From the NCBI RefSeq assembly GCF_026151335.1, contig NZ_JAMQPP010000008.1: a stretch of DNA of 64,000 bases; one strand, 5' to 3'. The translations under genes and the position numbers were made by a program. Under the pieces are notes generated by a model. It worked only from the letters and a program-made list of their open reading frames with translations, ran no database searches and was not told where the DNA came from. How positions within the stretch are numbered: the stretch's first letter is position 1; every line of letters starts with the position of its first letter. Below are positions 17,312 to 27,000 of this stretch, piece by piece. Origin of the DNA: Leptospira_A soteropolitanensis. Its GTDB lineage: Bacteria; Spirochaetota; Leptospiria; Leptospirales; Leptospiraceae.

Positions 17312-19288
17312 ATGATACCCAAAAAACTCTCTCCCCAAGGCGAATGGTTTGTAGACGCAACCGGAAGAAAGGTGATTTTAAGAGGAGTTAACTTAGGTGG
17401 AGACACCAAAGTTCCTTTTCCTAACGGTGGAACACAGTTTCCCTCAGATTTTTCAGACCACAAAGAAGTGAGTTTTATTGGCCGCCCTTTCCCTCTTTCG
17501 GAAGCAGATACCCATTTCACAAGACTAAAAAAATGGGGATTTAACGTGATTCGTTTATTAACCACTTGGGAGGCAATAGAACATAAAGGCCCAAACGAGT
17601 ATGACGAAGCTTATTTGAATTATTTCACAGAAATTGTCCGTATGGCGGGTGATTATGGTTTTTACGTATTCATCGATTTTCATCAGGATGTCTGGTCTCG
17701 TATGACAGGAGGTGATGGCGCCCCCGGTTGGATCTTTGAAAAATTAGGAATTGATTATCGCAAACTTTCGGAAGCCGATGCAAGTCTAGTGATGCAAAGA
17801 GCTTATGACTACACAAAACCAGGGATTCGTCAGGAAGATAACTATCCAACAATGTGTTGGTCACAAAACTACCGTTATGCTGGAAATGGAATCCTTTGGA
17901 CTTTATTTTTCGGAGGAAAAGATTTTGCACCCAACTTCTTAATCGATGGCAAAAACGTTCAAAACTATTTGCAAGACCACTATTTGGGTTGCATGAAACA
18001 AATTGCTGAAAGGGTTAAAGATTTTGATTTTGTTTTAGGTTTTGATACCCTGAATGAACCGGGAAAGGGATTTATTGGTCGGGCCATGAATGATCGAGGA
18101 CTTAGAAACACAGAGGAAGAGCCTGCCAAACCAGGGCTTGGTTGGTCTCCTATCGATGCACTATTTTCATCTCATGGTCATTCCGTGGACTTACCTTATC
18201 TTACTTTAAAAGTTTGGAAAGGTGGATTTGTTCCTACAAAAACGGTCACCGTCAATCAGAACAAAGTATCTATTTGGTTACCCGAATCTCCTGGCGATCC
18301 ATTCCAATTAGAAGGTGCTTATACGATCACAAAAGATGGCACACCTTTTATTGAAAAAAATGATTTTTTCCAAAAGGTAAATGGACGTGAAATCGACTTT
18401 GATGCCGATTATCTCATTCCATTTATGCGCACAGTTGGTAAGACCATTCAAGAAATCAGAAACGATTGGATGGTTTTTATCGAAAGGGAAGCCTCGGATG
18501 CATTCACGCATCCTCATCTAAACGGAGAAGTTCCCAAACTTTCAGTTAATGCCGCACATTGGTATGACATACTGACTCTTCTTTTCAAAACTTTCCTCTA
18601 TCCAATTGCGATTGATACTTCGAGCAAACGTCCCGTATTTGGAAAATCTGGAATAGAAGCCATGTATGTAAGGCAACTAACGAGAATTAAAAATACAGCT
18701 GATTCAGTTCCTGGTAAAATCCCAAGTCTTGTCGGAGAATTCGGCATTCCTTTTGACCTTCAAGGTGGCAAAGCCTATAAAGAATGGAAAAAAGGAAACC
18801 ATTCCCCAAAAATTTGGAAACTACATGTGATGGCTCTCGATGCAATGTATAATGCAATGGACAAACTTTTTTTATCAAACACTCTTTGGAATTACACAGC
18901 TTCCAATGAAAACGATCTCATGGTAGGAGATGGTTGGAACCAAGAAGACCTAAGCATCTTTTCCAAAGACCAAATCATTCCTGGCTCTGACCCAGATGTT
19001 TATGGTGGTGGTGGTCGGGCAATCGAAGGGTTTTGTCGGCCCTATGCCGCTTTTACCCAAGGTACACCCCTTCAAATGAAATACGATTTAGACAAACGCG
19101 AATTTTATTTTGAATGGTCATCGGATCTTGCCATCGCGGAACCATGCATCATCAAAACCCCAAAGTTTGTTTATCCAAATGGCGTACAAATCGTACTCTC
19201 CAATGCTGAAAAAATTTCAGAAAGTGATGGAGAATTGACAGTCAAAGGAAATGGAGGGAAGGCAACTCTCATCCTAAAGCCATTATGA
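17312..19288 (+). CDS. Glycoside hydrolase family 5 protein (endoglycoceramidase-like)
   Basis: Retaining glycosidase of the (beta/alpha)8 clan A type, 658 residues. GH5 signatures are LRGVNLGGDTK (23-33), the substrate-binding FDTLNEPG with acid/base Glu249, and the nucleophile Glu476 in SLVGEFGIPFD. FIDFHQDVWSR (120-130) and the C-terminal beta-rich domain match glycosylceramide/steryl-glucoside hydrolases of GH5 more than cellulases. An insert of about 100 residues near 290-360 (beta-strand-rich) interrupts the barrel. No signal peptide is visible, so it is probably cytosolic, which argues for turnover of glycolipids or lipid-linked sugars. AAGGA precedes the ATG. Its stop overlaps the start of the cyclase gene. 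Confidence 0.88.
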   Translation: MIPKKLSPQGEWFVDATGRKVILRGVNLGGDTKVPFPNGGTQFPSDFSDHKEVSFIGRPFPLSEADTHFTRLKKWGFNVIRLLTTWEAIEHKGPNEYDEAYLNYFTEIVRMAGDYGFYVFIDFHQDVWSRMTGGDGAPGWIFEKLGIDYRKLSEADASLVMQRAYDYTKPGIRQEDNYPTMCWSQNYRYAGNGILWTLFFGGKDFAPNFLIDGKNVQNYLQDHYLGCMKQIAERVKDFDFVLGFDTLNEPGKGFIGRAMNDRGLRNTEEEPAKPGLGWSPIDALFSSHGHSVDLPYLTLKVWKGGFVPTKTVTVNQNKVSIWLPESPGDPFQLEGAYTITKDGTPFIEKNDFFQKVNGREIDFDADYLIPFMRTVGKTIQEIRNDWMVFIEREASDAFTHPHLNGEVPKLSVNAAHWYDILTLLFKTFLYPIAIDTSSKRPVFGKSGIEAMYVRQLTRIKNTADSVPGKIPSLVGEFGIPFDLQGGKAYKEWKKGNHSPKIWKLHVMALDAMYNAMDKLFLSNTLWNYTASNENDLMVGDGWNQEDLSIFSKDQIIPGSDPDVYGGGGRAIEGFCRPYAAFTQGTPLQMKYDLDKREFYFEWSSDLAIAEPCIIKTPKFVYPNGVQIVLSNAEKISESDGELTVKGNGGKATLILKPL

Positions 19289-21141
19289 TCGATTTAGAAT
19301 CTTTACTGCAAAAATATCCTTGGGAAGAACGGTGGAAATCACTTGCAAAGCCTATTGATTCGCTTTGGGAGTTTGATCTCCCTGTCACAAGAGAAGAAAT
19401 TTGGCCTCATTTGATCGATACCTCAGCTTTAAACCAAAGGGTTGGTATGCCTAGGTTCGATTACAAAGAAAAAGACGGAAAACTCATAGGAAAAACAAGA
19501 CAAGCTGGTTTCCAATTAGAATGGGAAGAAGTACCTTGGGATTGGGAATACCTCAAAGAAATTGGTAACGCGCGAATCTATAGAAAAGGTTTTGGATTCT
19601 ATGTCCGCTGTCGAATCATCTTAGAAACATTAGGTGAATCAAGAAGTAAAGTCTATTTATACTTTGGTTGGATTCCACGAAATTTCTTTATGCGGAAACT
19701 TTTGGAATATGCAATGCCAAAGTTGGAAGTGTCCTATCGCAAAGCTTTTAATGAAATTGCAGAAGAAATCAAACGCAAAAAACCTCAGAAAAAACTAATT
19801 ACTGGGAAAGAATTTTCCTATGCCCCCGAAGCCCAATGGATACATCCAGAAAAACTAGATAAAGAAACTCAAAACCTAATCAACAAGGGCATTGCCAAAG
19901 AAACTGTCTCTATCGTTTTTCAGTGGATAAAATCTGCATCTGACAATGAACTAGACAGAATCCGAATCAAGGAAGTTAGTCGAAATTTAAATTTAGATCC
20001 TGATGAAGTATTATTTTTGTTTTTGCATGGGTGTCGCTTAAGTATTTTTACACTTAGTTGGGATATTGTTTGCCCTCATTGCCGAGGGGTACGGACAAGC
20101 CTTACTCGTTTGAGTGATTTACCATCTAAAGACGAATGTGAAGTTTGTGAAATTGATTTCGATACTACTGGCCTCAATTCCATTGAAGTAACCTTTCATC
20201 TTCATCCAAGCATTAGAACGATTGAAAAACAATTTTATTGTGCTGCTGAACCAGCAACAAAACAACACATTCTACTCACAAAAACAATCCCTGCTAAAAA
20301 ATCATATTCTTCAAATTTACTCATTGGGTCAGGAGTTTTTCGTTTAAGAAAAAAAGGAGACAAACGATACCGACTTGTGGATATTAAATCTGCATACCCA
20401 CAAACAGACATTCTGTGGTTACCAGAAACAAAAGAAGAAGAAATCAAAGTTTCCCCAAAACCAAACTTAGTGTTTGAAAATGGATCTGATTCTGATGTCA
20501 CCATCATTCTAGAAGAAAGAAATGAGGATCAAACAAGCCTTAGACCATCAGAAATATTTAACTACCAAGAATTCAGAGATCTATTTTCCGAAGAAGCCAT
20601 CGCTACTAATTTACAATTAGACATTGGTATCAAAACTATTCTCTTCACAGATATAGTCGGTTCTACAAAATTCTATGAAACAGAAGGTGACCACGGTGCA
20701 TTTTTACAAGTCCGTGAACATTTCATCAAAACAAACCAAATCATTCAGAATTTCAGAGGAGTAGTTGTAAAAACTATTGGAGACGCCGTTATGGCAAGTT
20801 TTTTCAGCCCCTTACAAGCATTAAAAGCTGCAAAAGAAATGCAAGAATGGTTTCATCCAGAAAACCAACATACACCCGTTAGAATCAGAATCTCCGTTCA
20901 TACGGGCAATTGCCTGGCTGTAAATCTAAACAGTAACATTGATTACTTTGGAAATACAGTCAACTACACTGCCAAACTACAATCAGTCGCAAACTCCGGA
21001 GAAATTTGTTTTAGCGAAACAATATTCCGTGATCGAGACATTCGAGAATATCTCCGAAGCGAGTCCATCAAACTCCGAAAAATCGAATTCCCACTCCCCT
21101 GGGCCGACCGAACCGATTTTGTATATATATGGAAAGTTTAG
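19285..21141 (+). CDS. Class III adenylate/guanylate cyclase with N-terminal DUF5939-like region
   Basis: The C-terminal 175 residues are a class III nucleotide cyclase domain: TILFTDIVGSTKFYE with metal-binding Asp456, VVKTIGDAVMASF with Asp500, then RISVHTGNCLAVN and DYFGNTVNYTAKLQ with the conserved Asn/Arg-type transition-state region partly altered (NYTAKLQ in place of NxAaRl). The N-terminal 170 residues look like an SRPBCC/START-type ligand-binding domain, and the middle contains two CxxC pairs (Cys263/266, Cys285/288) that suggest a zinc ribbon. The arrangement matches cytosolic DUF5939 cyclases. Start overlaps the GH5 stop by 4 nt. It probably makes cAMP in response to a hydrophobic or glycolipid-derived ligand; that link is inference. 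Confidence 0.88.
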   Translation: MIDLESLLQKYPWEERWKSLAKPIDSLWEFDLPVTREEIWPHLIDTSALNQRVGMPRFDYKEKDGKLIGKTRQAGFQLEWEEVPWDWEYLKEIGNARIYRKGFGFYVRCRIILETLGESRSKVYLYFGWIPRNFFMRKLLEYAMPKLEVSYRKAFNEIAEEIKRKKPQKKLITGKEFSYAPEAQWIHPEKLDKETQNLINKGIAKETVSIVFQWIKSASDNELDRIRIKEVSRNLNLDPDEVLFLFLHGCRLSIFTLSWDIVCPHCRGVRTSLTRLSDLPSKDECEVCEIDFDTTGLNSIEVTFHLHPSIRTIEKQFYCAAEPATKQHILLTKTIPAKKSYSSNLLIGSGVFRLRKKGDKRYRLVDIKSAYPQTDILWLPETKEEEIKVSPKPNLVFENGSDSDVTIILEERNEDQTSLRPSEIFNYQEFRDLFSEEAIATNLQLDIGIKTILFTDIVGSTKFYETEGDHGAFLQVREHFIKTNQIIQNFRGVVVKTIGDAVMASFFSPLQALKAAKEMQEWFHPENQHTPVRIRISVHTGNCLAVNLNSNIDYFGNTVNYTAKLQSVANSGEICFSETIFRDRDIREYLRSESIKLRKIEFPLPWADRTDFVYIWKV

Positions 21142-21154
21142 ATTTCTTTATTCT

Positions 21155-21177
21155 TCACTCTTACTAGCGGAGAGTGA
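21155..21177 (+). repeat. Hairpin just after cyclase gene
   Basis: TCACTCT at 21155-21161 and AGAGTGA at 21171-21177 form a perfect 7-bp stem with a 9-nt loop, 13 nt after the cyclase stop. No T tract follows directly, so it may be a processing or pausing hairpin rather than a standard terminator. Confidence 0.4.
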
Positions 21178-21274
21178 CCTGGCGTTAAAAGCGCTTAGTT
21201 TGATTTTGTTGTGGTAGTTTTTCTAATCAAAATGATTTCTACTAAAGTGGAAACTCAACTGAATTACGAAATGA

Positions 21275-21309
21275 CTGCCCTCTCTGCATGAAATAATCCT
21301 TGAGGGCAG
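21275..21309 (-). terminator. Inverted repeat after frameshifted lipoprotein gene
   Basis: CTGCCCTC at 21275-21282 and GAGGGCAG at 21302-21309 are a perfect 8-bp inverted repeat with a 19-nt loop, 14 nt beyond the minus-strand stop. The run after it on the minus strand is TCATTTCG, poor in T, so termination is likely but not certain. Confidence 0.4.
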
Positions 21310-21323
21310 CGATAAATGTGATT

Positions 21324-21877
21324 CTATTGAGACTCAATAATTACTTTTACTGTCTTGGTAAGATCATCAAAATTGTCACGTCCAAGATACATTGTAAATT
21401 GTGAAGGTGTTGTCGCACTTGCATTAAAAATCCAAGTATCGCTTACGGCCGCATTGCGAGTCATTCCAAGAGTGTCATATCCTTCTACTCGATTCGCATA
21501 GCTATATGGACAATTCATTGAAGTAGATTTGCTGGAACCTGGAGCAAAGTCATTTAACGAACCACTAGAATATACAAACTTCACCCGATCACTGGCAGTA
21601 ACTCCTCTGAAAAATACAACCACTCCTTGGCCGATAGTCCCACCATTTTGGAGTGATTCCCATGTATCTATTGTTTGGAGTGTTCGGGATGCTTCAAATT
21701 TTCCCGCTGGTTTTACTCCGGTAAGTGCACTTGCAATATATCCGCAAGATGTTTGTGTCGAGTTAGATGTCAGCGCTGAAAGGAGTAAAAGCTGCGTCAA
21801 ATCATCGCTATCTTTTTTTTTGTAGAGCAATTTGCTACAGAAAAAACGAGGGAAATTGTTACTAAATATTTCTTCAT
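21324..21877 (-). CDS. Lipoprotein gene interrupted by a frameshift in an A9 tract
   Basis: The long frame (open from 21914) reads KKKDSDDLTQLLLLSALTS onward and looks like the mature part of a Leptospira lipoprotein, but its first 30 codons have no signal peptide. In another frame, the ATG at 21877 encodes MKKYLVTISLVFSVANC, a textbook signal peptide with lipobox, continuing STKKK and then hitting a stop (IAMI*). The two frames meet at a run of nine A (T on the plus strand, 21813-21821). One added A would give STKKKDSDD and an intact lipoprotein of about 184 residues. So this is either a phase-variable gene in the off state, a young pseudogene, or a homopolymer sequencing error. Function unknown. 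Confidence 0.75.
21813..21821 (-). repeat. A9 homopolymer at the frameshift point
   Basis: Nine consecutive T on the plus strand (A on the coding strand) lie just after the lipidated cysteine codon of the lipoprotein gene. Length ten (or seven) would restore a single frame; nine breaks it. Confidence 0.85.
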
Positions 21878-21914
21878 AGGTAGATTGTTCATTTCTTACA
21901 TTTTGATTCAACAA

Positions 21915-22261
21915 GGATTTCCTGTTATGCGATCTATTTCAGGAAAAATTAAGCCAGACTAAGTATACTATCATTCGTTTGAAATAATTTTGGTTCTGCA
22001 GCCATTTTTTATCGTTTTATACCTTTAATTTCAAACTCATCTGACATACACGACTTTTGTGTCGCAAAAAGATTTCTGCCCATACCAGATTTTACGTTTA
22101 TACCGGTTTCGAAGTTTTTAATCTAATTTTATGAGTCACACTTAAGTATGGTTCGCTTGGCCCATCTACCTAGTTAAACCTTCGTTAGCCATAACCCTCG
22201 CTCCTATGGTCGATGCGGTTTTATAATAAACGAAGGCTTCATTCATCACCAGGATGATGTA
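21915..22261. other. Gene-free stretch between broken lipoprotein gene and transposase remnant
   Basis: No reading frame with protein character is visible. It contains a nested inverted repeat (22179-22236) described separately and probably the lipoprotein promoter and former insertion-sequence end. I could not identify terminal inverted repeats or a target duplication by eye. Confidence 0.5.
22179..22236. repeat. Nested inverted repeat
   Basis: The outer arms CCTTCGTT (22179-22186) and AACGAAGG (22229-22236) are perfectly complementary, and inside them CCATA (22189-22193) and TATGG (22205-22209) form a second short stem. It lies just left of the transposase remnant. It could be a relic of a mobile-element end or a structured RNA. 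It does not have the AAC-inward/GTT-inward core geometry of an integron attC site. Confidence 0.4.
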
Positions 22262-23259
22262 ATGAATTATTTCATAGATATCCTTTCAACAAATATTGTC
22301 TATATAAACGCAGAAATAAAACAACGATTGATATGGATTAAACATTAATTCGAATCACGAAATGCAGAGTTTACTTGCCGCCGATGTGGGATCTCACGGC
22401 CGACTTTGCGAAAGTGGGTAAATCGTTATTTAAAATCTGGAATTGATGGTTCGAAAAATTTATCTCGTAATCCCAAAAGTTCACCAAAATTGAAACTTAC
22501 AAAAACAATTGAATTAGTAATTAAATCTTTACGAGAAGAACACAATTTGGGTGCAAAAATGATTCTATCAAAATTACTACGTAATAACAATTTCAAACTA
22601 TCATTGGCGACCATACATAAGGTTCTTGGCAGTTAAGACTTTGATAAAACCAAAACGACAGAAACGTTACAATTGATACCAGAGACCGATTCTTGGGGAC
22701 AAAGTCCAAATCGATGTTAAGAAGATTAAAAATGGCATATACAAGTATACAGAAATTGATGACTGCACTAGATATAGGGCTTTGGACTTATTTTCAGGAA
22801 AAACAGCAAAATGCACATTGGAGTTTTTGGAACAAGTTTTCAAAGAAATGCCATTCCTAATTAATCAAATACAAACAGATCGAGGGAGAAAATTCTTTGC
22901 GACTAATGTTCAAAAGATTCTAATGGATTATTCTATAAAATTCCGACCGAATAAACCAGCGCCTCTACATCTTAATGGAAAAGTAGAGCAATCACAATCA
23001 ACTGACTTACAATAGTTATATTTAAATGTAAATTTGAATTCTTAAAACTTACAGATGGACATAGCAGTTTGGCAACATTATTATAATTGAGAGCGACCAC
23101 ATGGCTCTAAATGGCAATACTCCTATGGATAAATTCCATGATTTGATTCATAAAACTCCTATCTGGGATGATGTCAATGAATCACACACTTTTCCAAAGG
23201 AAAGACGGATTCCTTATGAACTAGTTATCGATATATCACTAAATTTTAGAATAAATTAA
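22262..23259 (+). pseudogene. Decayed IS481-like transposase
   Basis: Pieces of one DDE transposase can be read across several frames. An in-frame stop at 22346 splits the start from the helix-turn-helix CRRCGISRPTLRKWVNRY, which continues to LATIHKVL near 22625. After a frameshift, RPILGDKVQIDVKKI supplies the first catalytic Asp, QIQTDRGRKFFA (near 22870) the second, and HLNGKVEQSQ (near 22972) the Glu. More stops follow, and the C-terminus resumes at 23101 (ALNGNTPMDKFHD) and ends at 23259. Domain order and the RPN-HLNGKVE motif fit the IS481/IS3-type rve family. At least three disabling changes make it inactive. It marks an old insertion next to the giant-protein operon. Confidence 0.85.
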
Positions 23260-23456
23260 TCGGTCTGAATAAGGAATCGATGCTTCTTACGTTAGCTTTT
23301 GTCTCCCAAGTCTTCTTTTCAGTAACCATAATTTAACTTAATGAACTTTTTTATTCATTATTGTAGTTTTGACCAAGTTTAGGAAACTTGATCAGAATTA
23401 TAAATGATAATAGTTTAGATTGTAAAATTCGATATAACATCAGTTTTTAGATTAAC

Positions 23457-24044
23457 TCAATGCGCCGTATACGAATATAGATAACATTTATTAAGATACC
23501 CATCTGGACAACGAAACAAAAAATCCAGATCTCTTGAATTTCTGTACTGATCCTCAGGGTAAAAGTATCTGCCTCCAAAAAAAGCAATATTGACTTCATC
23601 GCCATCACTTGTCGCCTTCATTGCAATGAACCTAATTTTCATAGATTTCTCTACCCAATCTCGGGGAGAAAGAAAGGAAGGTTCGATTTCGTTCGTATTG
23701 AACAAGATGGCTATCTTTTTTTGCAGAGTAATTGTATCAAAAAACAAATCACAAATAGAAAACCTGGATTTTTCTTCCAAAAATCCATCTTTCCTTTTAA
23801 ATATACCATCGGTCTTTTCACCTACGCTGAAATAAACTGTATCATCTAAAACACTGAGAATAGCTTTACAGTCTTGAATTTTTATGGCATTAAGGAAATC
23901 TCTATAGTACACTCCTTCTCCAAGCTCTTTGTCTGGTATTATTTCTTGCGCTATGGGCTTTTTAGCTTTAGTCATGGGTTTTCCCTTTTCAGAACAAGAA
24001 AATATCAAAATAAATCCAAAAAATAGAATTATAAATCTTTTCAT
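23457..24044 (-). CDS. Small lipoprotein, last gene of the giant-protein/RND operon
   Basis: The 195-residue product starts MKRFIILFFGFILIFSC, a clear lipoprotein signal with Cys17. The mature part is hydrophilic with a pair of cysteines (DLFFRCPDGYLNKC near 180-190) and no family I recognise. Its ATG overlaps the stop of the 2038-residue gene by 4 nt, so it is made together with it. Position directly after a giant exported protein with a peptidoglycan-hydrolase-like end suggests a chaperone, anchor or immunity protein in the periplasm. That is inference from context only. Confidence 0.78.
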   Translation of the reverse strand: MKRFIILFFGFILIFSCSEKGKPMTKAKKPIAQEIIPDKELGEGVYYRDFLNAIKIQDCKAILSVLDDTVYFSVGEKTDGIFKRKDGFLEEKSRFSICDLFFDTITLQKKIAILFNTNEIEPSFLSPRDWVEKSMKIRFIAMKATSDGDEVNIAFFGGRYFYPEDQYRNSRDLDFLFRCPDGYLNKCYLYSYTAH

Positions 24045-27000
24045 TTTTTATCTCCCACCCAATGGTCATAAAAATCTTTTCTTTCCATCTGATCATTTCC
24101 GTTTGGCCCGTAAGAGTGCATGTGCAAATGTGGCCCGGAAGTATCTCCGATTTTTTTAGGAGTAGCTCCTAAAAATGTTCCAGCAGGCAGTATTTTTTTA
24201 TTTGGATCGGTGCTTTGTAATGCTTCAATGAGCTGATTGTTAATGGCAGTTAAATGCACGACATCCACAACGGATGTCGTATTTCCATTCTTATCAAGAA
24301 GTGCCAGTCGAATGTTCGTTCCATGCGCTGCACCAGCATTATTGAATCCATCACCACTACCTCCTTCTATTTTTACATCTAAAACTTTAAATTGTGTATT
24401 TGGTCCATACCACATCATATCGTTCCCAGCATTATAATCAGAATTTAAATCTACTTTGTATTTACCAGCATTTGAATCAGCTACAAAGCCATTTTTTTCT
24501 GAAGGTTCATAATGCAATTTGTATCTGAAGTCTTTCATAGATTCGGCTTGGTCTGGATAAGGAGCGATTCGACTTCCATCTACAATGTTCACTGTGGTTT
24601 TATAAAATCCACCATTTGCTACAGGTTCATCACCTGCTTTTCCATTCGTGGAGATAGTTTGCAAAACCGGTAAATCATACTTTTTCAACAAATATGATTG
24701 GTGTAAGGCTTCCTGTTTTGTTGAACCCATATCGTTCCATTCTTTTTTATAACTTTTTAGTTCAGCAATCATCTTCTTTTTATCATCAGCAGAAAGAGCG
24801 CTAGAGTTAATCATTTTTTCAGCAGTAGCGAAATTCCCCAAAACATAAACTTCTTTTACCTTGTTCCAGCGTTCATCTTTATCCTGAAATGAGTTAAATT
24901 CTTCTTGGTTTGACTTGCCTAAGTCTTTTCTGATTTCTTGGCCTTTAGTATCCCAAATTGTTGACTTGGTCTGACCAGTCCTAAGGTCTGTAGTAACTTC
25001 TTTTATTTTTCCTTCTTGGGTAAATTTAATTTTATGATCTTTTCCATCTGGAAACTTTGCATCCGAAGTAAAGTAATCTGTTCCTGGTTCCCTTACGAAA
25101 AGTTTTCCATTGATAACAACACTAGTTTGCTGATTAAATATCGATACCTGATCATGGGAAAAAACAAGCCTACCGGAGTCGTCTTTAACTCTTTGATAAC
25201 TATTTTCTACAAGCGTTTGGAATTTTGTAAGTGTTGCAGGATCTAAACTCTTACTCAATATTCCAAAATTGTCTGCAAAGTATTGGGCATTGACTTTCCC
25301 TCCTTTGAACATCTCTGACAGAGTAGAAACTAAGTATGATTTGCGTGAAAAGTCTTGTGCCGGAGTTAAGCCAGAAAAATCACCTTCGGCCATTATATCA
25401 TTTTTTGATTTTTCAGCCGAACCATCTGCCAACGAATAGTCTGACAGATCATCATTTAAATTACGGATTATCTGGTTAACTTCGGACAATTCTTGATTAA
25501 ACTGTGTAATAATATCATTTTCTTCGTTTGAATCTTCATCTCCTGCATCATCCCCTTCCTCCTCCCTCCTTCGGTCCCTCTCTAAAACTAAAGACTCTCC
25601 AGCACTTGCAGCACCTTGTGAAGAATTCGGTAATGGAGCACCTGAAAAAAGTTTGGCGGCTGCGGCAGCCCCACCCGCAAGCAAACCAGCGAGTGCCAAT
25701 CCGGCATCAGAGAAATCACGAAGGAAATCTCCTTCTTGTTCGGGAGCATCCTTATCGGCAGGGGATTTATCTATATCGCTTTCATCCTGAGAGGCATTGA
25801 TATTCTGTTCGGCAAAATTCATTTCCTGCATTTCAAATCCATTTTTTGAATTGGTTCCCAAAGTCACTCCTTGTAACTCAGATGAGGTGGAAAATCCTTC
25901 CTTATCAATGGAAGATGTAATTCCAAGTTTCGAATTCGGATCAGTATAACCAATACTTCCACTCAAACCGCTACCATTTAAATCATACATCAATGAAAAA
26001 TTCCAATCTTTTCTGGGACCCTCACCTGTAGGATTATAATTAAATCCAATATTAGCAGCGCCGTTAGTTGTCACATCTGTTGTTAGTTGCACTCCACCGG
26101 GCAAGGACTTAGAAGCTTGTAAGGAGGTATCTCCCCGCTCGGAAAAACTAACACTCACATTACTGAGAGCATTACCAATCCCAATCGAACCTCCCCAACC
26201 AGTCTTATCGGAATAGGTAACCCCAAGTCCCGGAACCATCCCCTTAAAAAAACCTGATTGGATTTTACCAATTCCTTGCGTAATTCCACCGATAGCACCA
26301 TTCGCAAAACCAGCAATCGCACCTTTCGGGCCTTCGTGACTACCTGCGATGGTTTGCACAAAGGTGGATGCTACGACTTGTCCGACCTGAGCAGTCGCAG
26401 GTAATAATCCGTTTGTGATTCCACTGACAACTTTTCCAATATTTGAAAGAACAGAATTCACTCCAGCCAAAGCACCACTTGCACCTAACGTGATCGCAAT
26501 GGATACAGCATTCACTGCGGTTTGTCTCACTGCCTTCGATCTTGCCTTCTTATCGGCTTTTTGTTTTTGATAAGCAGAATAATTGGAATTCACAATCTGG
26601 CCAACGGCCGATTCATCCATACCTAAAGATTTTGCGATTTCTTTGGAAAGGGCTTTTTTGCCAAGGTCTTCCACTACAGCCTTTGAATCTCTAAGGTCTA
26701 AATAAGCACTTTTATGTTGAGTCCAACTCGCTTGCATACCCAATGCTTGTAAACTGTAACCAAAACTAGCACTTGAAGATGAATTTTGATTTATATTTCC
26801 CGCATTGATGATTCTATTTGTATCCTCCATAACAGATAAGATTTCATCTTCTGGCATCCCGAAAGCGACAACTGCTGTTTTCGCGATGCCACCGATGGCC
26901 CCTACTACCTGCGAACCTAAGTCTAAAAAGGGATTTTTTCCCATATCATTATTGGCTTTTTTTGCTTTGATTTGATTCCACTTATCACCTAACATTTTAG

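Noticed and set aside
22179..22236. Integron attC site
   Set aside because: The palindrome has GTT and AAC at the inner ends of the arms, the opposite of the attC core arrangement, and no integrase gene or second site is in the window.
22406..23015. Two separate small genes (22406-22636 and 22782-23015)
   Set aside because: They are frame fragments of one decayed transposase; matching pieces before, between and after them are legible in other frames.
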